Assembly: GCF_016522065.1 (NCBI RefSeq)
Contig: NZ_JAEHFV010000009.1
Location: 42,496-106,495 of the forward strand
From: Flavobacterium agrisoli
Lineage (GTDB): Bacteria; Bacteroidota; Bacteroidia; Flavobacteriales; Flavobacteriaceae
DNA: 64,000 bases
Direction of reading: 5' to 3'
The translations under genes and the position numbers were made by a program. This document shows, piece after piece, positions 54,736-63,927 of the stretch. Below the pieces are notes generated by a model. That model did not search any database and had not been told where the DNA came from. It saw only the letters and a list, made by a program, of their open reading frames with translations. Each line of letters begins with the position of its first letter. Position 1 is the stretch's first letter.

Positions 54736-55872
54736 ATGTTAAACAAACAAAGCAGAAACACGAAAATGGTAACCTTACTAGTATTTTTTATTAGTATTTC
54801 AGTGTTTAGTCAGGTATATACAGATAAGGTAGTAGGAAAGAAAAACGAAGCGTTAAAAGACAGTTTACTGGTTTCAGATTATCCGTATGTATTACCCATT
54901 TGGGGAGACAAAGCAACGGCAAAAGGATTTAATTTACCCTATTCAGCGGGGGTTTCTGTGAATTATTTTTGGCAAAAATCAGACATCAACATCGATAATT
55001 TGAATGTAGGTTTCAATAATGGTCCACAGTTTAATTTGGATCAAATAGTTCGGTTTCAAAATTCGACTGCCGAAGCAACTTCTATAACAGTTAGACCCGA
55101 TGTGTGGTTGCTGCCTTTTTTGAACGTGTATGGAATATTTGGAAAGGCATATACGCAAACGGATATAAATGCGGGCGTTTGGATACCCGATGCCGATAAT
55201 AATTGGTCAGAAATTGCAAGTTTTAATACAAAAGCAAATTTTAGCGGATCAACTTTTGGTCTTGGAATTACGCCAACAATAGGAATAGGAGGAGGATGGT
55301 TCGCTTTGGATATGAATATGGCGTGGACCGATTTAGATGGGTTAGATCAACCGGCATTTACTTATATTTTTGGACCACGATTCGGAAAGACCTTTAAGTT
55401 TAAGAAACCCGATCAAAATATTGCCGTGTGGGTAGGTGGATTTAGAGTGCATCTTTCGGGTAAAACAAATGGGAATTTAGCTTTAAGCGACCTTTTTTCT
55501 GTTGATGATGCGCAAGGTAAAGTGGATAACGGACTTCAAAAAGTAGGCGAAAATCAAGAAAAGGTGAACAATTGGTGGGATGGATTAACAGCTATTCAAC
55601 AAGCTAATCCGGTAAATATAGCCAAACACAATACAGCTAACCGTGCACTGGAAGCAGCGGGTAATTTGTTATCTGCAATGGATGGAGCTTTGAGTACTGC
55701 CGAAAATTCAACTGTTCAATATTCGCTACACAAAGAGCCAAGAGACATGTGGAACTTTATAGTAGGAAGTCAATTTCAATATAATAAACATTTGATGTTT
55801 CGCGTAGAAACTGGGTTTTTAGGAAGTCGAACACAAGTGTTAGGAGGTGTACAATATCGATTTGGTTTATAA
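54736..55872 (+). CDS. Exported outer-membrane-type protein of unknown function
   Basis: A 378-aa secreted protein. The signal peptide begins at MVTLLVFFISISVFSQ (the gene may start at that ATG, 45 bases in). The mature part is Gly- and aromatic-rich with alternating strands (TFGLGITPTIGIGGGWFALD) and ends VLGGVQYRFGL, consistent with a barrel; a helical insert at about 265-320 (VDNGLQKVGENQEKVNNWWDG) stands out. It is 11 bases upstream of a PorT-like gene, so they may form a unit. I do not recognise a family. Confidence 0.65.
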   Translation: MLNKQSRNTKMVTLLVFFISISVFSQVYTDKVVGKKNEALKDSLLVSDYPYVLPIWGDKATAKGFNLPYSAGVSVNYFWQKSDINIDNLNVGFNNGPQFNLDQIVRFQNSTAEATSITVRPDVWLLPFLNVYGIFGKAYTQTDINAGVWIPDADNNWSEIASFNTKANFSGSTFGLGITPTIGIGGGWFALDMNMAWTDLDGLDQPAFTYIFGPRFGKTFKFKKPDQNIAVWVGGFRVHLSGKTNGNLALSDLFSVDDAQGKVDNGLQKVGENQEKVNNWWDGLTAIQQANPVNIAKHNTANRALEAAGNLLSAMDGALSTAENSTVQYSLHKEPRDMWNFIVGSQFQYNKHLMFRVETGFLGSRTQVLGGVQYRFGL

Positions 55873-55883
55873 TCTAGGAGAAT

Positions 55884-56609
55884 ATGAAGAATAAAATTGG
55901 TTTACTGCTGTTTTTTATCTCCCTAAATGCACAATCGCAAGTACTGATTTCATTACTTTTTGGGGATAAACTCAATTCGCCTTTAATTGAATTTGGGCTA
56001 GAAGGTGGTGCCAATTTTTCGACCATTTCAAATACCGAATCCTCAGGTATGAATCCAGGGTTTAATTTGGGATTTTATTTTGATTTTAAATTCAAAAATA
56101 ACCCGCAATGGATGGTTAATACGGGCGTTATTGTGAAATCGCCAATGGGTGCAAAAGACATCGGAGTGTATTCCTTAAACGATGCCGATTTAGATGCCGT
56201 GTTTGCCAACGGAAATGTAAACCGAGAATTACGTTATTTTAATGTACCCATTTTAATCAAACACCAATTTAATAATAATATTTTTTTAAAGGCAGGACCT
56301 CAATTCGGCTTACTGTCTAAGGCCTTTGATAAATTTACGGTTGAGGTGAATAAAGAAGATGTAGAATACAAAAATAAAATTCGAGATCAAATTCATGTAG
56401 TAGATGCAGGAATTGCGCTTGGAGCGGGTTACCATCTTAATGTGGCCCACGGAATTAATCTTACGCTTCAATATTACCACGGTTTAGTGCCGGTTATGAA
56501 AGGCGATGGACCAAACCAATACAACCGTTCTCTTTATATTACCGCCGGTTTACCTATCGGAAAAGCGAAAGCCCTCGCAAAAAGAAAAGCAGAAAATAAG
56601 GATGACTAA
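55884..56609 (+). CDS. PorT-like outer membrane beta-barrel protein
   Basis: A 241-aa exported protein, signal peptide MKNKIGLLLFFISLNAQSQ, then PLIEFGLEGGANFSTISNT, the first-strand pattern of small Bacteroidota barrels. The C-terminus carries a Lys/Glu/Ala-rich tail (KAKALAKRKAENKDD) rather than a terminal aromatic residue, unusual for a barrel, so the last strand ends before the tail. It lies 11 bases after the preceding exported protein. Confidence 0.75.
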   Translation: MKNKIGLLLFFISLNAQSQVLISLLFGDKLNSPLIEFGLEGGANFSTISNTESSGMNPGFNLGFYFDFKFKNNPQWMVNTGVIVKSPMGAKDIGVYSLNDADLDAVFANGNVNRELRYFNVPILIKHQFNNNIFLKAGPQFGLLSKAFDKFTVEVNKEDVEYKNKIRDQIHVVDAGIALGAGYHLNVAHGINLTLQYYHGLVPVMKGDGPNQYNRSLYITAGLPIGKAKALAKRKAENKDD

Positions 56610-56656
56610 ATGCAAACGGGTGTATAGGCATACGCTGTAATCATCCTAATTCAACA

Positions 56657-57325
56657 TCAAATCACGCCCATATCCTTGGCAATCGAAATCAAATGTGTCG
56701 TGTTGTTGGCTTTAAAAAAATCTTTTAGTTTGGCAATGCGTTTCTCTAAAGTGCTTTTACTATTGGGTGTGATGCCCATATTTTTAAAAGAAGCGCCCAT
56801 CTCATCTTGCGCTATCCCTAACGAAAGTTGTTTAAGGATCATAACATCATAATCGTCAATTTCAAAAGAATGCTGTTCTCTTAATACATGTGCCACTTCA
56901 GGCGAAATATAAGTGCTATCAGAAGTAGCTAATACTTGTATGGCTTTTTTAAGTTCTTCGATGCTGTTGCGTCCTTTGATGACAAAGGCATTCAAATTAG
57001 CATTTTCAAAAAGAGACTGAATGCGGTAGGGCTTGTCTTCTACGGAATAGGCTATGATTTTAAGTTCCGGTTTTAATTTGCGGACTTTTGCTATGAGTTG
57101 GTCTCCGTTTTCAATTTCCACCGTCCGGTGATCGGTTTTAAAAGACAAATCGCTAATAAGTAAATCATAGGGTGCTCCATCGGCAAGGGCTTTTCTTATT
57201 TTTAAAAAGGCATCATCACAGTATTTGGAATGATCAAAATGAGGAATATGTAAATCGTCTAAGGCTTGACAGATGCCTAAATTAATACTGTCAAAATCTT
57301 CCGCTATAAGGACTTTTTTAAACAT
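56657..57325 (-). CDS. Response regulator with LuxR-like C-terminal helix-turn-helix
   Basis: A 222-aa regulator. The chosen start is the ATG at 57325 (MFKKVLIAEDFDSIN); the longer frame begins with TTG. The receiver domain (1-130) has the acidic pair AEDFD and the phospho-acceptor Asp59 in LLISDLS; the C-terminal part (from about 155, DYDVMILKQLSLGIAQDEMG) is a degenerate LuxR-type HTH. Its gene is 11 bases downstream of the sensor kinase, which carries a stop codon, so its phosphorylation is in doubt. Confidence 0.85.
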   Translation of the reverse strand: MFKKVLIAEDFDSINLGICQALDDLHIPHFDHSKYCDDAFLKIRKALADGAPYDLLISDLSFKTDHRTVEIENGDQLIAKVRKLKPELKIIAYSVEDKPYRIQSLFENANLNAFVIKGRNSIEELKKAIQVLATSDSTYISPEVAHVLREQHSFEIDDYDVMILKQLSLGIAQDEMGASFKNMGITPNSKSTLEKRIAKLKDFFKANNTTHLISIAKDMGVI

Positions 57326-57336
57326 GCTGAAATATT

Positions 57337-59046
57337 TCAAATTGGAATGGAGAGCTTTATTTTAAATCCTTTTTCAGGAGCTGTGTCAAAAATACAGGTT
57401 CCATTTATTGCACGAATACGGTTTTCCACATTTTGAAGGCCATTTTTTGTAATTTGAGTTATCAAACAACCATTTCCGTTATCCACATAGTAAAAAAGTA
57501 AACTTTTAGGCGTTGATACATCAAATGTTAGCACAACCAAAGTCGCTTCACTATGCTTTTTCATATTCACCATTAGTTCTTGTAAAACTCTATAAAGCGT
57601 TACTTTTTTGATATCGTCTATAATTGGCCAGTTAACGGTATCAATATTGTTTATGATAATATTTCGAGTATTTGTATTATAAGTGGCTAGCATTTCTTTG
57701 AGATTCCGTACATAGTCAGAACCCGTAGGTACTTGGCTATTTTCTCTAGAAACACCACGTACTCTGCCCTAAAGATTATCCAATTTCTGAATCAGAATTT
57801 CTTTGGTATTTTCATTTGATAAGGGTTGTGTTTGCGCAAAAGTAATGGCCTGAAAAACGTCATTAGCCAATTCATCATGAAGGTTTTTGGCAATTCGAGT
57901 TTCGGTATCGTAAGCTGTTTTTATTTTGATGATTTTGGTTTTATCAAAATGCAATTTTCGAATGTAAATTAAAATCAGAAATAAGGCTATAAACGCAAGT
58001 AAAAACAAAATGCTTTGGTAGTTTGCCCGCTGAAGCGAAACCAAATTTTCGGCTTTTTCCAATCGAAGTTGTTGGTTTTCATACTTTTCTTTTTTGGCTT
58101 CGTATTTAATTTTAGCAAATTTATTTTTGAAGTTGTTCCGAATTCTTTTAATACTATCATTTAAACGAACGTAATGTTGCGCATATTGAATATTTTTCTT
58201 ACTTAGATCGGTTGAAATTAAAAAGGATAAGGCATTTAATCGCTCGTCAATGCTGTTAAATTGTGTAGCGGTTTGGTAAGCGGTTTGGGCATGTTGTACG
58301 GATTTTTCAGGATTTATCCGACTATAATATTCGGCCAAATGCAAGTTACTTTCGATGTTTCCATAGGAGTCCTTAATTTGATTGCGTATGGTAAAACCAT
58401 CATTTAATAACTTTAGGCTATGATTCAAATTTCCTTTTTTAAAATAAGCATATCCCAAATTATCCACTAAGCGTGCTTTGGTTGATAGAGGCAATTTAGA
58501 GCTTTCGTTATTGTTTAAAATCGATTCCAAAATACGAATGGCCTTGTCGTATTTTTTTTGTTTGATGTAAACAACTGCAATATTGTTTAAAGGCGAATTT
58601 TTAGAAACGGAGTCTGTTGCTATTTTTAATGCCATTTGGTACGAAAGCAATGCATCTTCATAAAGAAATAATTCCTTATCGGCAATTCCAAAAAAGTTAT
58701 AGATGGATGCTAAATAGAGAGCGTTTTTTTTAACATAAGGCAAAGCCTCTGTCAAAGTCTGCTTGCTTCCATAGTAATCGCCATTGATTTGCTGGATGGA
58801 AGCCATTTGAATCAAATCATAAGCAATATTGGCACTATCTTTAATAGATTCAGATAATATTTTGGATTTATTGAAAAAGAAAAAAGCACTATTAAAAGCA
58901 TTGTTTTTAAGTTGAAACATAGCCTTGTTTTGAAAAGATTTAGATGCTGTTGCAGCCGTATTTTGTAAAACGGGTGCTTTGGTTTTTTCTTTGCAGGAAA
59001 ACAAGAAAACCAACATAAATAAAATGAAAAACGGGTGCCGTAGCAT
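57337..59046 (-). pseudogene. TPR sensor histidine kinase, split by one in-frame amber codon
   Basis: Read through one TAG at 57769-57771, a 569-codon frame gives a normal kinase: lipoprotein-like signal (VFLFSC), TPR repeats (about 35-290), a coiled coil and one membrane helix (about 335-358), a HisKA_3-type dimerisation helix with RIAKNLHDELAND (His390), then the amber codon, then the ATPase part (LYRVLQELMVNMKKHSEAT with the N-box Asn; DNGNGCLI). Both pieces are in the same frame with no other stop, so it is a single nonsense change, very recent, or an assembly error. As written it yields a 425-aa protein without ATPase domain. Confidence 0.85.
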
Positions 59047-59401
59047 AAAGTTACTTTTTTTTCGAAAATAATAAAATTATCTTTATGATCTTGTTTTTCA
59101 TTTTTGCGGGTAATCGCACAGGCTAGTATCTAATAAAAAAAGGTACAAAAAAGAAAAAATCTTGTTAGTTCTATCAAGTGACGCTGATGGTACAGAATTG
59201 GAACCTTTTAAAGGAGGAAATAAAAACCTTAAATGATTAGAATGTCACTTGTACTATAAATTTTAAAAGAAAGTGTCCCAAAAAGTGTGTAAGTTGAAAA
59301 GTCTATGGCTAGCACCGAGCAATAAATCGAGTTGATTATACGCGCTGCCACTAATGTTTTTTTTAAAATAATAATGACACAAACTGTTTTTAGTTCAAGC
59401 T
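59047..59401. other. 355-base gap without a supported gene
   Basis: AT-rich with no open frame above about 25 codons. The stretch around 59266-59320 begins GTGTCCCAAAAAGTGTGTAAG, a sequence resembling the ends of IS256-like elements, but no transposase and no matching partner end is seen in the window. Probably decayed DNA at the boundary of the accessory segment to its right. Confidence 0.5.
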
Positions 59402-60001
59402 CTAATAGTAAAAACCATCTGTTATTTCTTTAACAATTATCCATTTGCCTTTTTCTTTTTTCATAATAAGAAAAGATCTAGGGTTTATGAATTGTCGACC
59501 TGTAGTTGTTTTTGCAAAAGCAAAAACAACATATGTTTTTTTGTAAATCATGGGTTCTGAAAATGAAAACGCAGGTTTTTCTGGAATTTTATCCATATAT
59601 TCACTGTAGATGTAAGGTTTTGGGAATACCTTTTCGGTCATCCATTTCACTTTAAAATTTTTAAATTCCTTTTGTTTCCATAATGATTTCCTTAACCATA
59701 GTGAATCGGTATCGTGATTACGGTATTTTTCATTCATTTCAGCCCAATATTTTTCTTCGTAAATTCTTGGGTTTTCATCTACACTTTCCACCATATATAC
59801 GCTAGCATCTTTAAAATCTACTCTCTCTTTCCACAAATCCAATGCGTAATTATTATTAATTTTGTTTGTAATAATCACTATAGTATCGTTGGTTTTAACG
59901 GTTTCTTTTAAGTACGCATTTATAGGATCAATACTCTTATTGGTAGAAGAGCAGCCAAAAATAAAAAACAATAAAGCAGTGATATAAATATATTTTTTCA
60001 T
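59402..60001 (-). CDS. Lipoprotein of unknown function
   Basis: A 199-aa predicted lipoprotein (lipobox LFFIFGC, Cys17). The mature part is charged and Trp/Tyr-rich (DLWKERVDFKDASVYMVES, LWLRKSLWKQKEF); it has no recognised domain. It stands between the decayed gap and the DUF1016 remnant and has no clear partner. Codon use is like its neighbours. Confidence 0.65.
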   Translation of the reverse strand: MKKYIYITALLFFIFGCSSTNKSIDPINAYLKETVKTNDTIVIITNKINNNYALDLWKERVDFKDASVYMVESVDENPRIYEEKYWAEMNEKYRNHDTDSLWLRKSLWKQKEFKNFKVKWMTEKVFPKPYIYSEYMDKIPEKPAFSFSEPMIYKKTYVVFAFAKTTTGRQFINPRSFLIMKKEKGKWIIVKEITDGFYY

Positions 60002-60103
60002 AATTATTTACATTACATGGTTTTCCGATTGCCGTTTGGCCATTTCTTATGCTATTAGTCCCTTCAGCTTCATAGCTGCCTTTTATCCGAAGGAAAACGA
60101 GCC

Positions 60104-60476
60104 TCTTTCATCGGTATTTTTTACTTTGCAAGCAACTAATATGATGGTACCAAGTAATTTGTGCAAAAGGCACTTGCACGATTGGAAAATTTGGATAGGC
60201 TTCAGAAAAAGCTCTCATATATTTTAAATTCCTAACAGAAAAACCCTTACTATCAGGGAAATTTCGATTTAAATCAGCTGATAAAAAGTCCATAATTTTA
60301 CTTTCCCAACCATTTTGCCGTTGTGTTTGAAGGATAGAATTACCTATTTCCCAATATAAAGTAAGCATTTCAGCGTTAACTTTTAATGCCGTTTGGGTTT
60401 GAGCTAGCTTTATCTTATTGAAAATAAAGTCAGACCAATCTTTGTAATCAATACTTTGGATAATTTCTCCACTCAT
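60104..60476 (-). pseudogene. DUF1016 (YhcG-like) nuclease N-terminal remnant, frameshifted and truncated
   Basis: The start is MSGEIIQSIDYKDWSD; the frame keeps the whole DUF1016 N-terminal domain (ALKVNAEMLTLYWEIGNSI, GFSVRNLKYMRAFSEAYP, AQITWYHHIS) and then ends early. One base off, just past ITWYHHI, the other frame reads VKNTDER (60104-60124), which matches the expected continuation VKD-x-xER of the family. So a frameshift near 60130 is followed by loss of the roughly 220-residue PD-(D/E)XK nuclease half. Intact relatives are about 350 aa and often accompany restriction-modification genes. Confidence 0.8.
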
Positions 60477-60584
60477 AATAAAATACAGTTTTAATGTCGA
60501 CAAATATAACTAAAAATGAAATTTTTCGTTTTTGAAGATGCCTGATTGAATAATTAAAACACTATCGAAAGGGTAAATATAAAA

Positions 60585-63542
60585 CTAAAGTAATAGCGTT
60601 TCTAATAGGTCTTTCCAAATTATAAAACCTTTATTATTAACAGAATAATTATGAAGGATTTTGGAGAAATTCTGAGGATTAGTTTCTAAATAAGCTTGTC
60701 TTCCGTTATTTCTGATTATGTTTAATTCTTTGTCTATTCGTTCAATACTATCTATGAGAGAAGATTTACTTTTTTCGGAGTGCCAAATATAAGTCGCTTC
60801 TTCAGTATCTAATGTTTCTAATACAAAATAATAGTTGTTTTCTCCTGCTAACAAAAAGATAAACGAAAACGGCTGTAATAAAAACCGCAATTTCATTACT
60901 TTTCGTTCATGATTTTCTGCTAAAAATTGAATATGTTGTGAATGCTTGTAGTGTTTACCTTTCAATAAATCAACTAAAATAGGTTCTACATCACTGTAAA
61001 TATGTTGATTTTTGGGTAATTCCTTTGTAGTTAGAATGTTTTGCTGTGATATAGGAGCTTGACCGATGAACGTATTATTTAAAAATTGAAATTTAACGCT
61101 TTCAATCAATGCTTTATTGATGTTTTCTAGCTCGGAAGACGTGGCTAGTTGCGAAAGAATTACCCCATTCTCGATTTCAGCATAAACAGCTATCATTACT
61201 GTTTTTGATTTTAAAACCTTTGTAAAATATGGCTTTAGCACTTCAAACTCAGGTCTAATTTCTACGTTTTCAATTTCAAAATTAAGTTTCTGATTACTTT
61301 CTTTATCAATGTATTCAAAACCTATATTTCCGTATCTGAAATCCAATTTGGCAATTGCCATTTTTAGTTGTTTTTCAACAATCAAACTTTTTCTTTCAGG
61401 TATAAAATCAGTTGGTTCATCAAATAGACTGGTTTGTTTTGTAATTTGTCTATAATAAGAATTTCTTTTTAGGAACATTTTATTCAGGTAGTCAATTTTA
61501 CTATCACGATAATCATAAATCGTAGGAGTAATTTCTGAACGCTGTACGCGGCCAATATATTGAATAAGCTTACCCTTAAAAGAAAAGGGATAAGCTAAAA
61601 ATAATGAACTAATATTTTTTAAGTCTGAGCCTTCACCAAAATATTGACCAGTTGTAATCAATACCTGAAAATTGCCTTGTTGCAAAGTTTGCCATTTAGA
61701 TTTTTTATTAACATCGGAATCCTCTCCTCTTAAGGTTACTACTTCATATGATGATTTCAAGAAAAGATTAAGAGTATCTATATGTTCTTTTCGTTCTGTA
61801 ATTATCGCTACTTTTTTTCCATTTGATATTTCATTTTTAATATCATTTAGAATGACTTTATTTCGCTCCGAATCGTGAACTAAGACTTTTGAAAGTGTTT
61901 CAAAATTATCGGTTTTTGAATTGAATGGAATATGAAAATCTGTATTTCTGACAATAATCTGAGCATGCTTGTAGTTTTCAATTTCATTATTTGAAACTTC
62001 TGAAATAATTTCTCCAAGAAAAGCAAAAATTAATTTATCATCATTATATTTTCGAAATGGAGTAGCTGTTAAACCATACAGATAAAATGTATTTAATTGA
62101 GCGATAGTGTTGCGAAATGTTTCTGCTGGAATATGATGACATTCATCGACTAAAACAGTTCCAAATTGATTTTGGATTTGCGCTATCTGTTTTGGCAGAC
62201 TCTGAATGGTTGCTATAGTAATTTGCGCTCCTATTTTTGTTTTGCCTTGACCGATAATACCAATTTCGTGTTTTGGTATACCAAGAAATGCTTGAATCCG
62301 TTCCTGCCATTGTTCTAATAATTGTTTGCGATGCACAACAATTAAAGCGGGTTGTCCTTTCTCAGCAATAATTTTTAATCCAATAATTGTTTTGCCCGAA
62401 CCAGGAGGAGCGACAATTACTCCAAAATCTTTTTTAGAAATCTTTTCAATGACCTTTTCTTGATGATTTCTCAATGCTGCACTAAACGAATAAGGAATTG
62501 CCTCTTTTAATTTTCTGTTGTCTTGAAGATCAAAATTCAAGTTTTCATTATTACAAAACCGCAACAATTTACCGATAAATCCACGAGGAATAATCACCTC
62601 GTTCTCTGTTTCTTCCACCAGTTTAAAATAGCGTTCTGTTCCAAATGTACTTTTACCCGATTTCTTTTTTATGAAAAACTCCGAATTGGAAAAATTCAAT
62701 TCTTCTTTCAAAAAGTTAATGAACGGAGTTGTTAATCCATCTCTTAGAATCCGTATGTTTTGTTGAAGTGAAATATTCAATTTACCATTACGATTATAGA
62801 GAATTGGTAAATTATCAGTACTCAAAATTTCATTATATATTTTATCCAACATTGCGGTCGAAACACGATGAATTTCATTTAAAAAATGGCATTGATTTGT
62901 ATAAGGTTCAAATGTTTCGGGATTGATGAAACAACTATTTCCGTTCTCCAAAGCGGGCTTAAAAAAAGGCAAAGCAATCAAATTTCCTAAACCTTTTCCT
63001 GATAGAAAATCCTGATTAGGAAACAATCTGTCAAAACTCGAACTTTTATCAAACATTGAAAATGCTCCTGATTGTTCTAAAATTGATACAATAATCTTTC
63101 GACTTTTAATTGCCGGATAAGGTTTTTCAAAAAAAATCCAGACATGTCCACCATTACCCGAGCGAGAGCGTTCCAAATAAGCAGGGATATTTTTCTCTTT
63201 ACAAGAATTTAGAAAAATAACGGCTTCCTCTTTCCAATTTTGTTTGTCAAAATCTGCTACCAAAAACCACGAAGTATTATCCGTTAATAAAGGATAAACT
63301 CCAATTTGTTGAACTCCATCTAAATGCTTTTCAATTTCAGTAGAATTAAACGAGTGAAATGTTTTGTGTGGATAATTAGCAAAAGTACCTCCATTCATTT
63401 TATAGGTTCGGTAGTGATAGATGTCATATTGATATGCTGGCATATAACCCGACTTCCCTGCTTTTTCCCAACGAACAGCAAACACATCTTCTCGTCCTTT
63501 AAAAAGTGATTTTAAAAGCTCAATAGACTTTGTAATTGACAT
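60585..63542 (-). CDS. TOTE-type AEP primase / SF2 helicase conflict-system protein
   Basis: A 985-aa fusion. Residues 1-245 are an archaeo-eukaryotic primase domain: metal-binding D97-F-D99 in FLVADFDKQNW, His133 in SGNGGHVWIFF, and the DRLFPNQDFLSGKGLGNLIALP segment (171-192). Residues about 350-620 are an SF2 helicase: Walker A APPGSGKT (378-385), DECHH at 466-470 and TATP at 492-495, with a QYIGRVQRSEI motif VI. Residues 620-985 are unrecognised. The primase-helicase pairing is the core of TOTE conflict systems, presumed anti-mobile-element. A restriction-type nuclease partner is not intact here. Confidence 0.85.
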   Translation of the reverse strand: MSITKSIELLKSLFKGREDVFAVRWEKAGKSGYMPAYQYDIYHYRTYKMNGGTFANYPHKTFHSFNSTEIEKHLDGVQQIGVYPLLTDNTSWFLVADFDKQNWKEEAVIFLNSCKEKNIPAYLERSRSGNGGHVWIFFEKPYPAIKSRKIIVSILEQSGAFSMFDKSSSFDRLFPNQDFLSGKGLGNLIALPFFKPALENGNSCFINPETFEPYTNQCHFLNEIHRVSTAMLDKIYNEILSTDNLPILYNRNGKLNISLQQNIRILRDGLTTPFINFLKEELNFSNSEFFIKKKSGKSTFGTERYFKLVEETENEVIIPRGFIGKLLRFCNNENLNFDLQDNRKLKEAIPYSFSAALRNHQEKVIEKISKKDFGVIVAPPGSGKTIIGLKIIAEKGQPALIVVHRKQLLEQWQERIQAFLGIPKHEIGIIGQGKTKIGAQITIATIQSLPKQIAQIQNQFGTVLVDECHHIPAETFRNTIAQLNTFYLYGLTATPFRKYNDDKLIFAFLGEIISEVSNNEIENYKHAQIIVRNTDFHIPFNSKTDNFETLSKVLVHDSERNKVILNDIKNEISNGKKVAIITERKEHIDTLNLFLKSSYEVVTLRGEDSDVNKKSKWQTLQQGNFQVLITTGQYFGEGSDLKNISSLFLAYPFSFKGKLIQYIGRVQRSEITPTIYDYRDSKIDYLNKMFLKRNSYYRQITKQTSLFDEPTDFIPERKSLIVEKQLKMAIAKLDFRYGNIGFEYIDKESNQKLNFEIENVEIRPEFEVLKPYFTKVLKSKTVMIAVYAEIENGVILSQLATSSELENINKALIESVKFQFLNNTFIGQAPISQQNILTTKELPKNQHIYSDVEPILVDLLKGKHYKHSQHIQFLAENHERKVMKLRFLLQPFSFIFLLAGENNYYFVLETLDTEEATYIWHSEKSKSSLIDSIERIDKELNIIRNNGRQAYLETNPQNFSKILHNYSVNNKGFIIWKDLLETLLL

Positions 63543-63760
63543 AAGGAAGAATTTGAATGAAACTACTCAAATTTAGTAAAACCATGTCTTTAAATAAGAT
63601 TATCTCTCTACTAATTATAACTTTGCTTTCTAAAACCGATTCTTTATGAGCAGTTGTAGCTTTAACTTACAGTTGAAATTTGAAGTTAAATTGTAATTAA
63701 AAGTTTTGTTCTTGATCCAGAAATTGTATCGGATTTTACACTAAAGTTTTTGAAACAAAA

Positions 63761-63791
63761 AAAGCCTGCAAATATGCACTTTGCAGGCTTT
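63761..63791 (-). terminator. Terminator of the tRNA-Lys/tRNA-Leu transcript
   Basis: Perfect 12-bp inverted repeat AAAGCCTGCAAA / TTTGCAGGCTTT with a 7-base loop and seven T on the minus strand, about 14 bases after the tRNA-Leu 3' end. Confidence 0.9.
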
Positions 63792-63804
63792 CATTTTTTT
63801 ATAG

Positions 63805-63887
63805 TGACCATGGAGGGATTTGAACCCTCACGCCCTTGCGAGCACCACCCCCTCAAGATGGCGAGTCTACCGTTTCTCCACATGGCC
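63805..63887 (-). tRNA. tRNA-Leu (anticodon GAG)
   Basis: Minus strand, 83 bases. The acceptor arm GGCCATG pairs with CATGGTC; the anticodon stem CCATC/GGTGG encloses TTGAGGG, so the anticodon is GAG (Leu). A long variable arm marks it as class II, and the T arm is GAGGG-TTCAAAT-CCCTC. The CCA end is not encoded. Confidence 0.95.
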
Positions 63888-63899
63888 TAAAAATAAAAA

Positions 63900-63924
63900 A
63901 GGTCAAGTAAAAAATACTCGACCT
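63900..63924 (-). terminator. Hairpin between tRNA-Lys and tRNA-Leu
   Basis: AGGTCAAGTA / TACTCGACCT, 9 of 10 pairs, 5-base loop, and a T-rich run on the minus strand. It may terminate part of the tRNA-Lys transcripts or act as a processing site. Confidence 0.55.
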
Positions 63925-63927
63925 TTG

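Noticed and set aside
57769..57771. UAG as pyrrolysine or selenocysteine-type recoding in the kinase
   Set aside because: The codon lies in a linker with no conserved special residue, no recoding structure is evident, and Bacteroidota kinases of this type carry a standard residue there; nonsense mutation or error is simpler.
59266..59320. IS256-like end (GTGTCCCAAAAAGTGTGTAAG)
   Set aside because: Only one end-like stretch, no partner inverted repeat, no transposase remnant and no target duplication are visible, so I do not call a mobile element.
63543..63804. att direct repeat of the tRNA-Leu 3' end that would bound an integrated island
   Set aside because: No second copy of the tRNA-Leu 3' sequence (GAGGGTTCAAATCCCTCC) was found in the window and there is no integrase gene; the island idea rests on position only.
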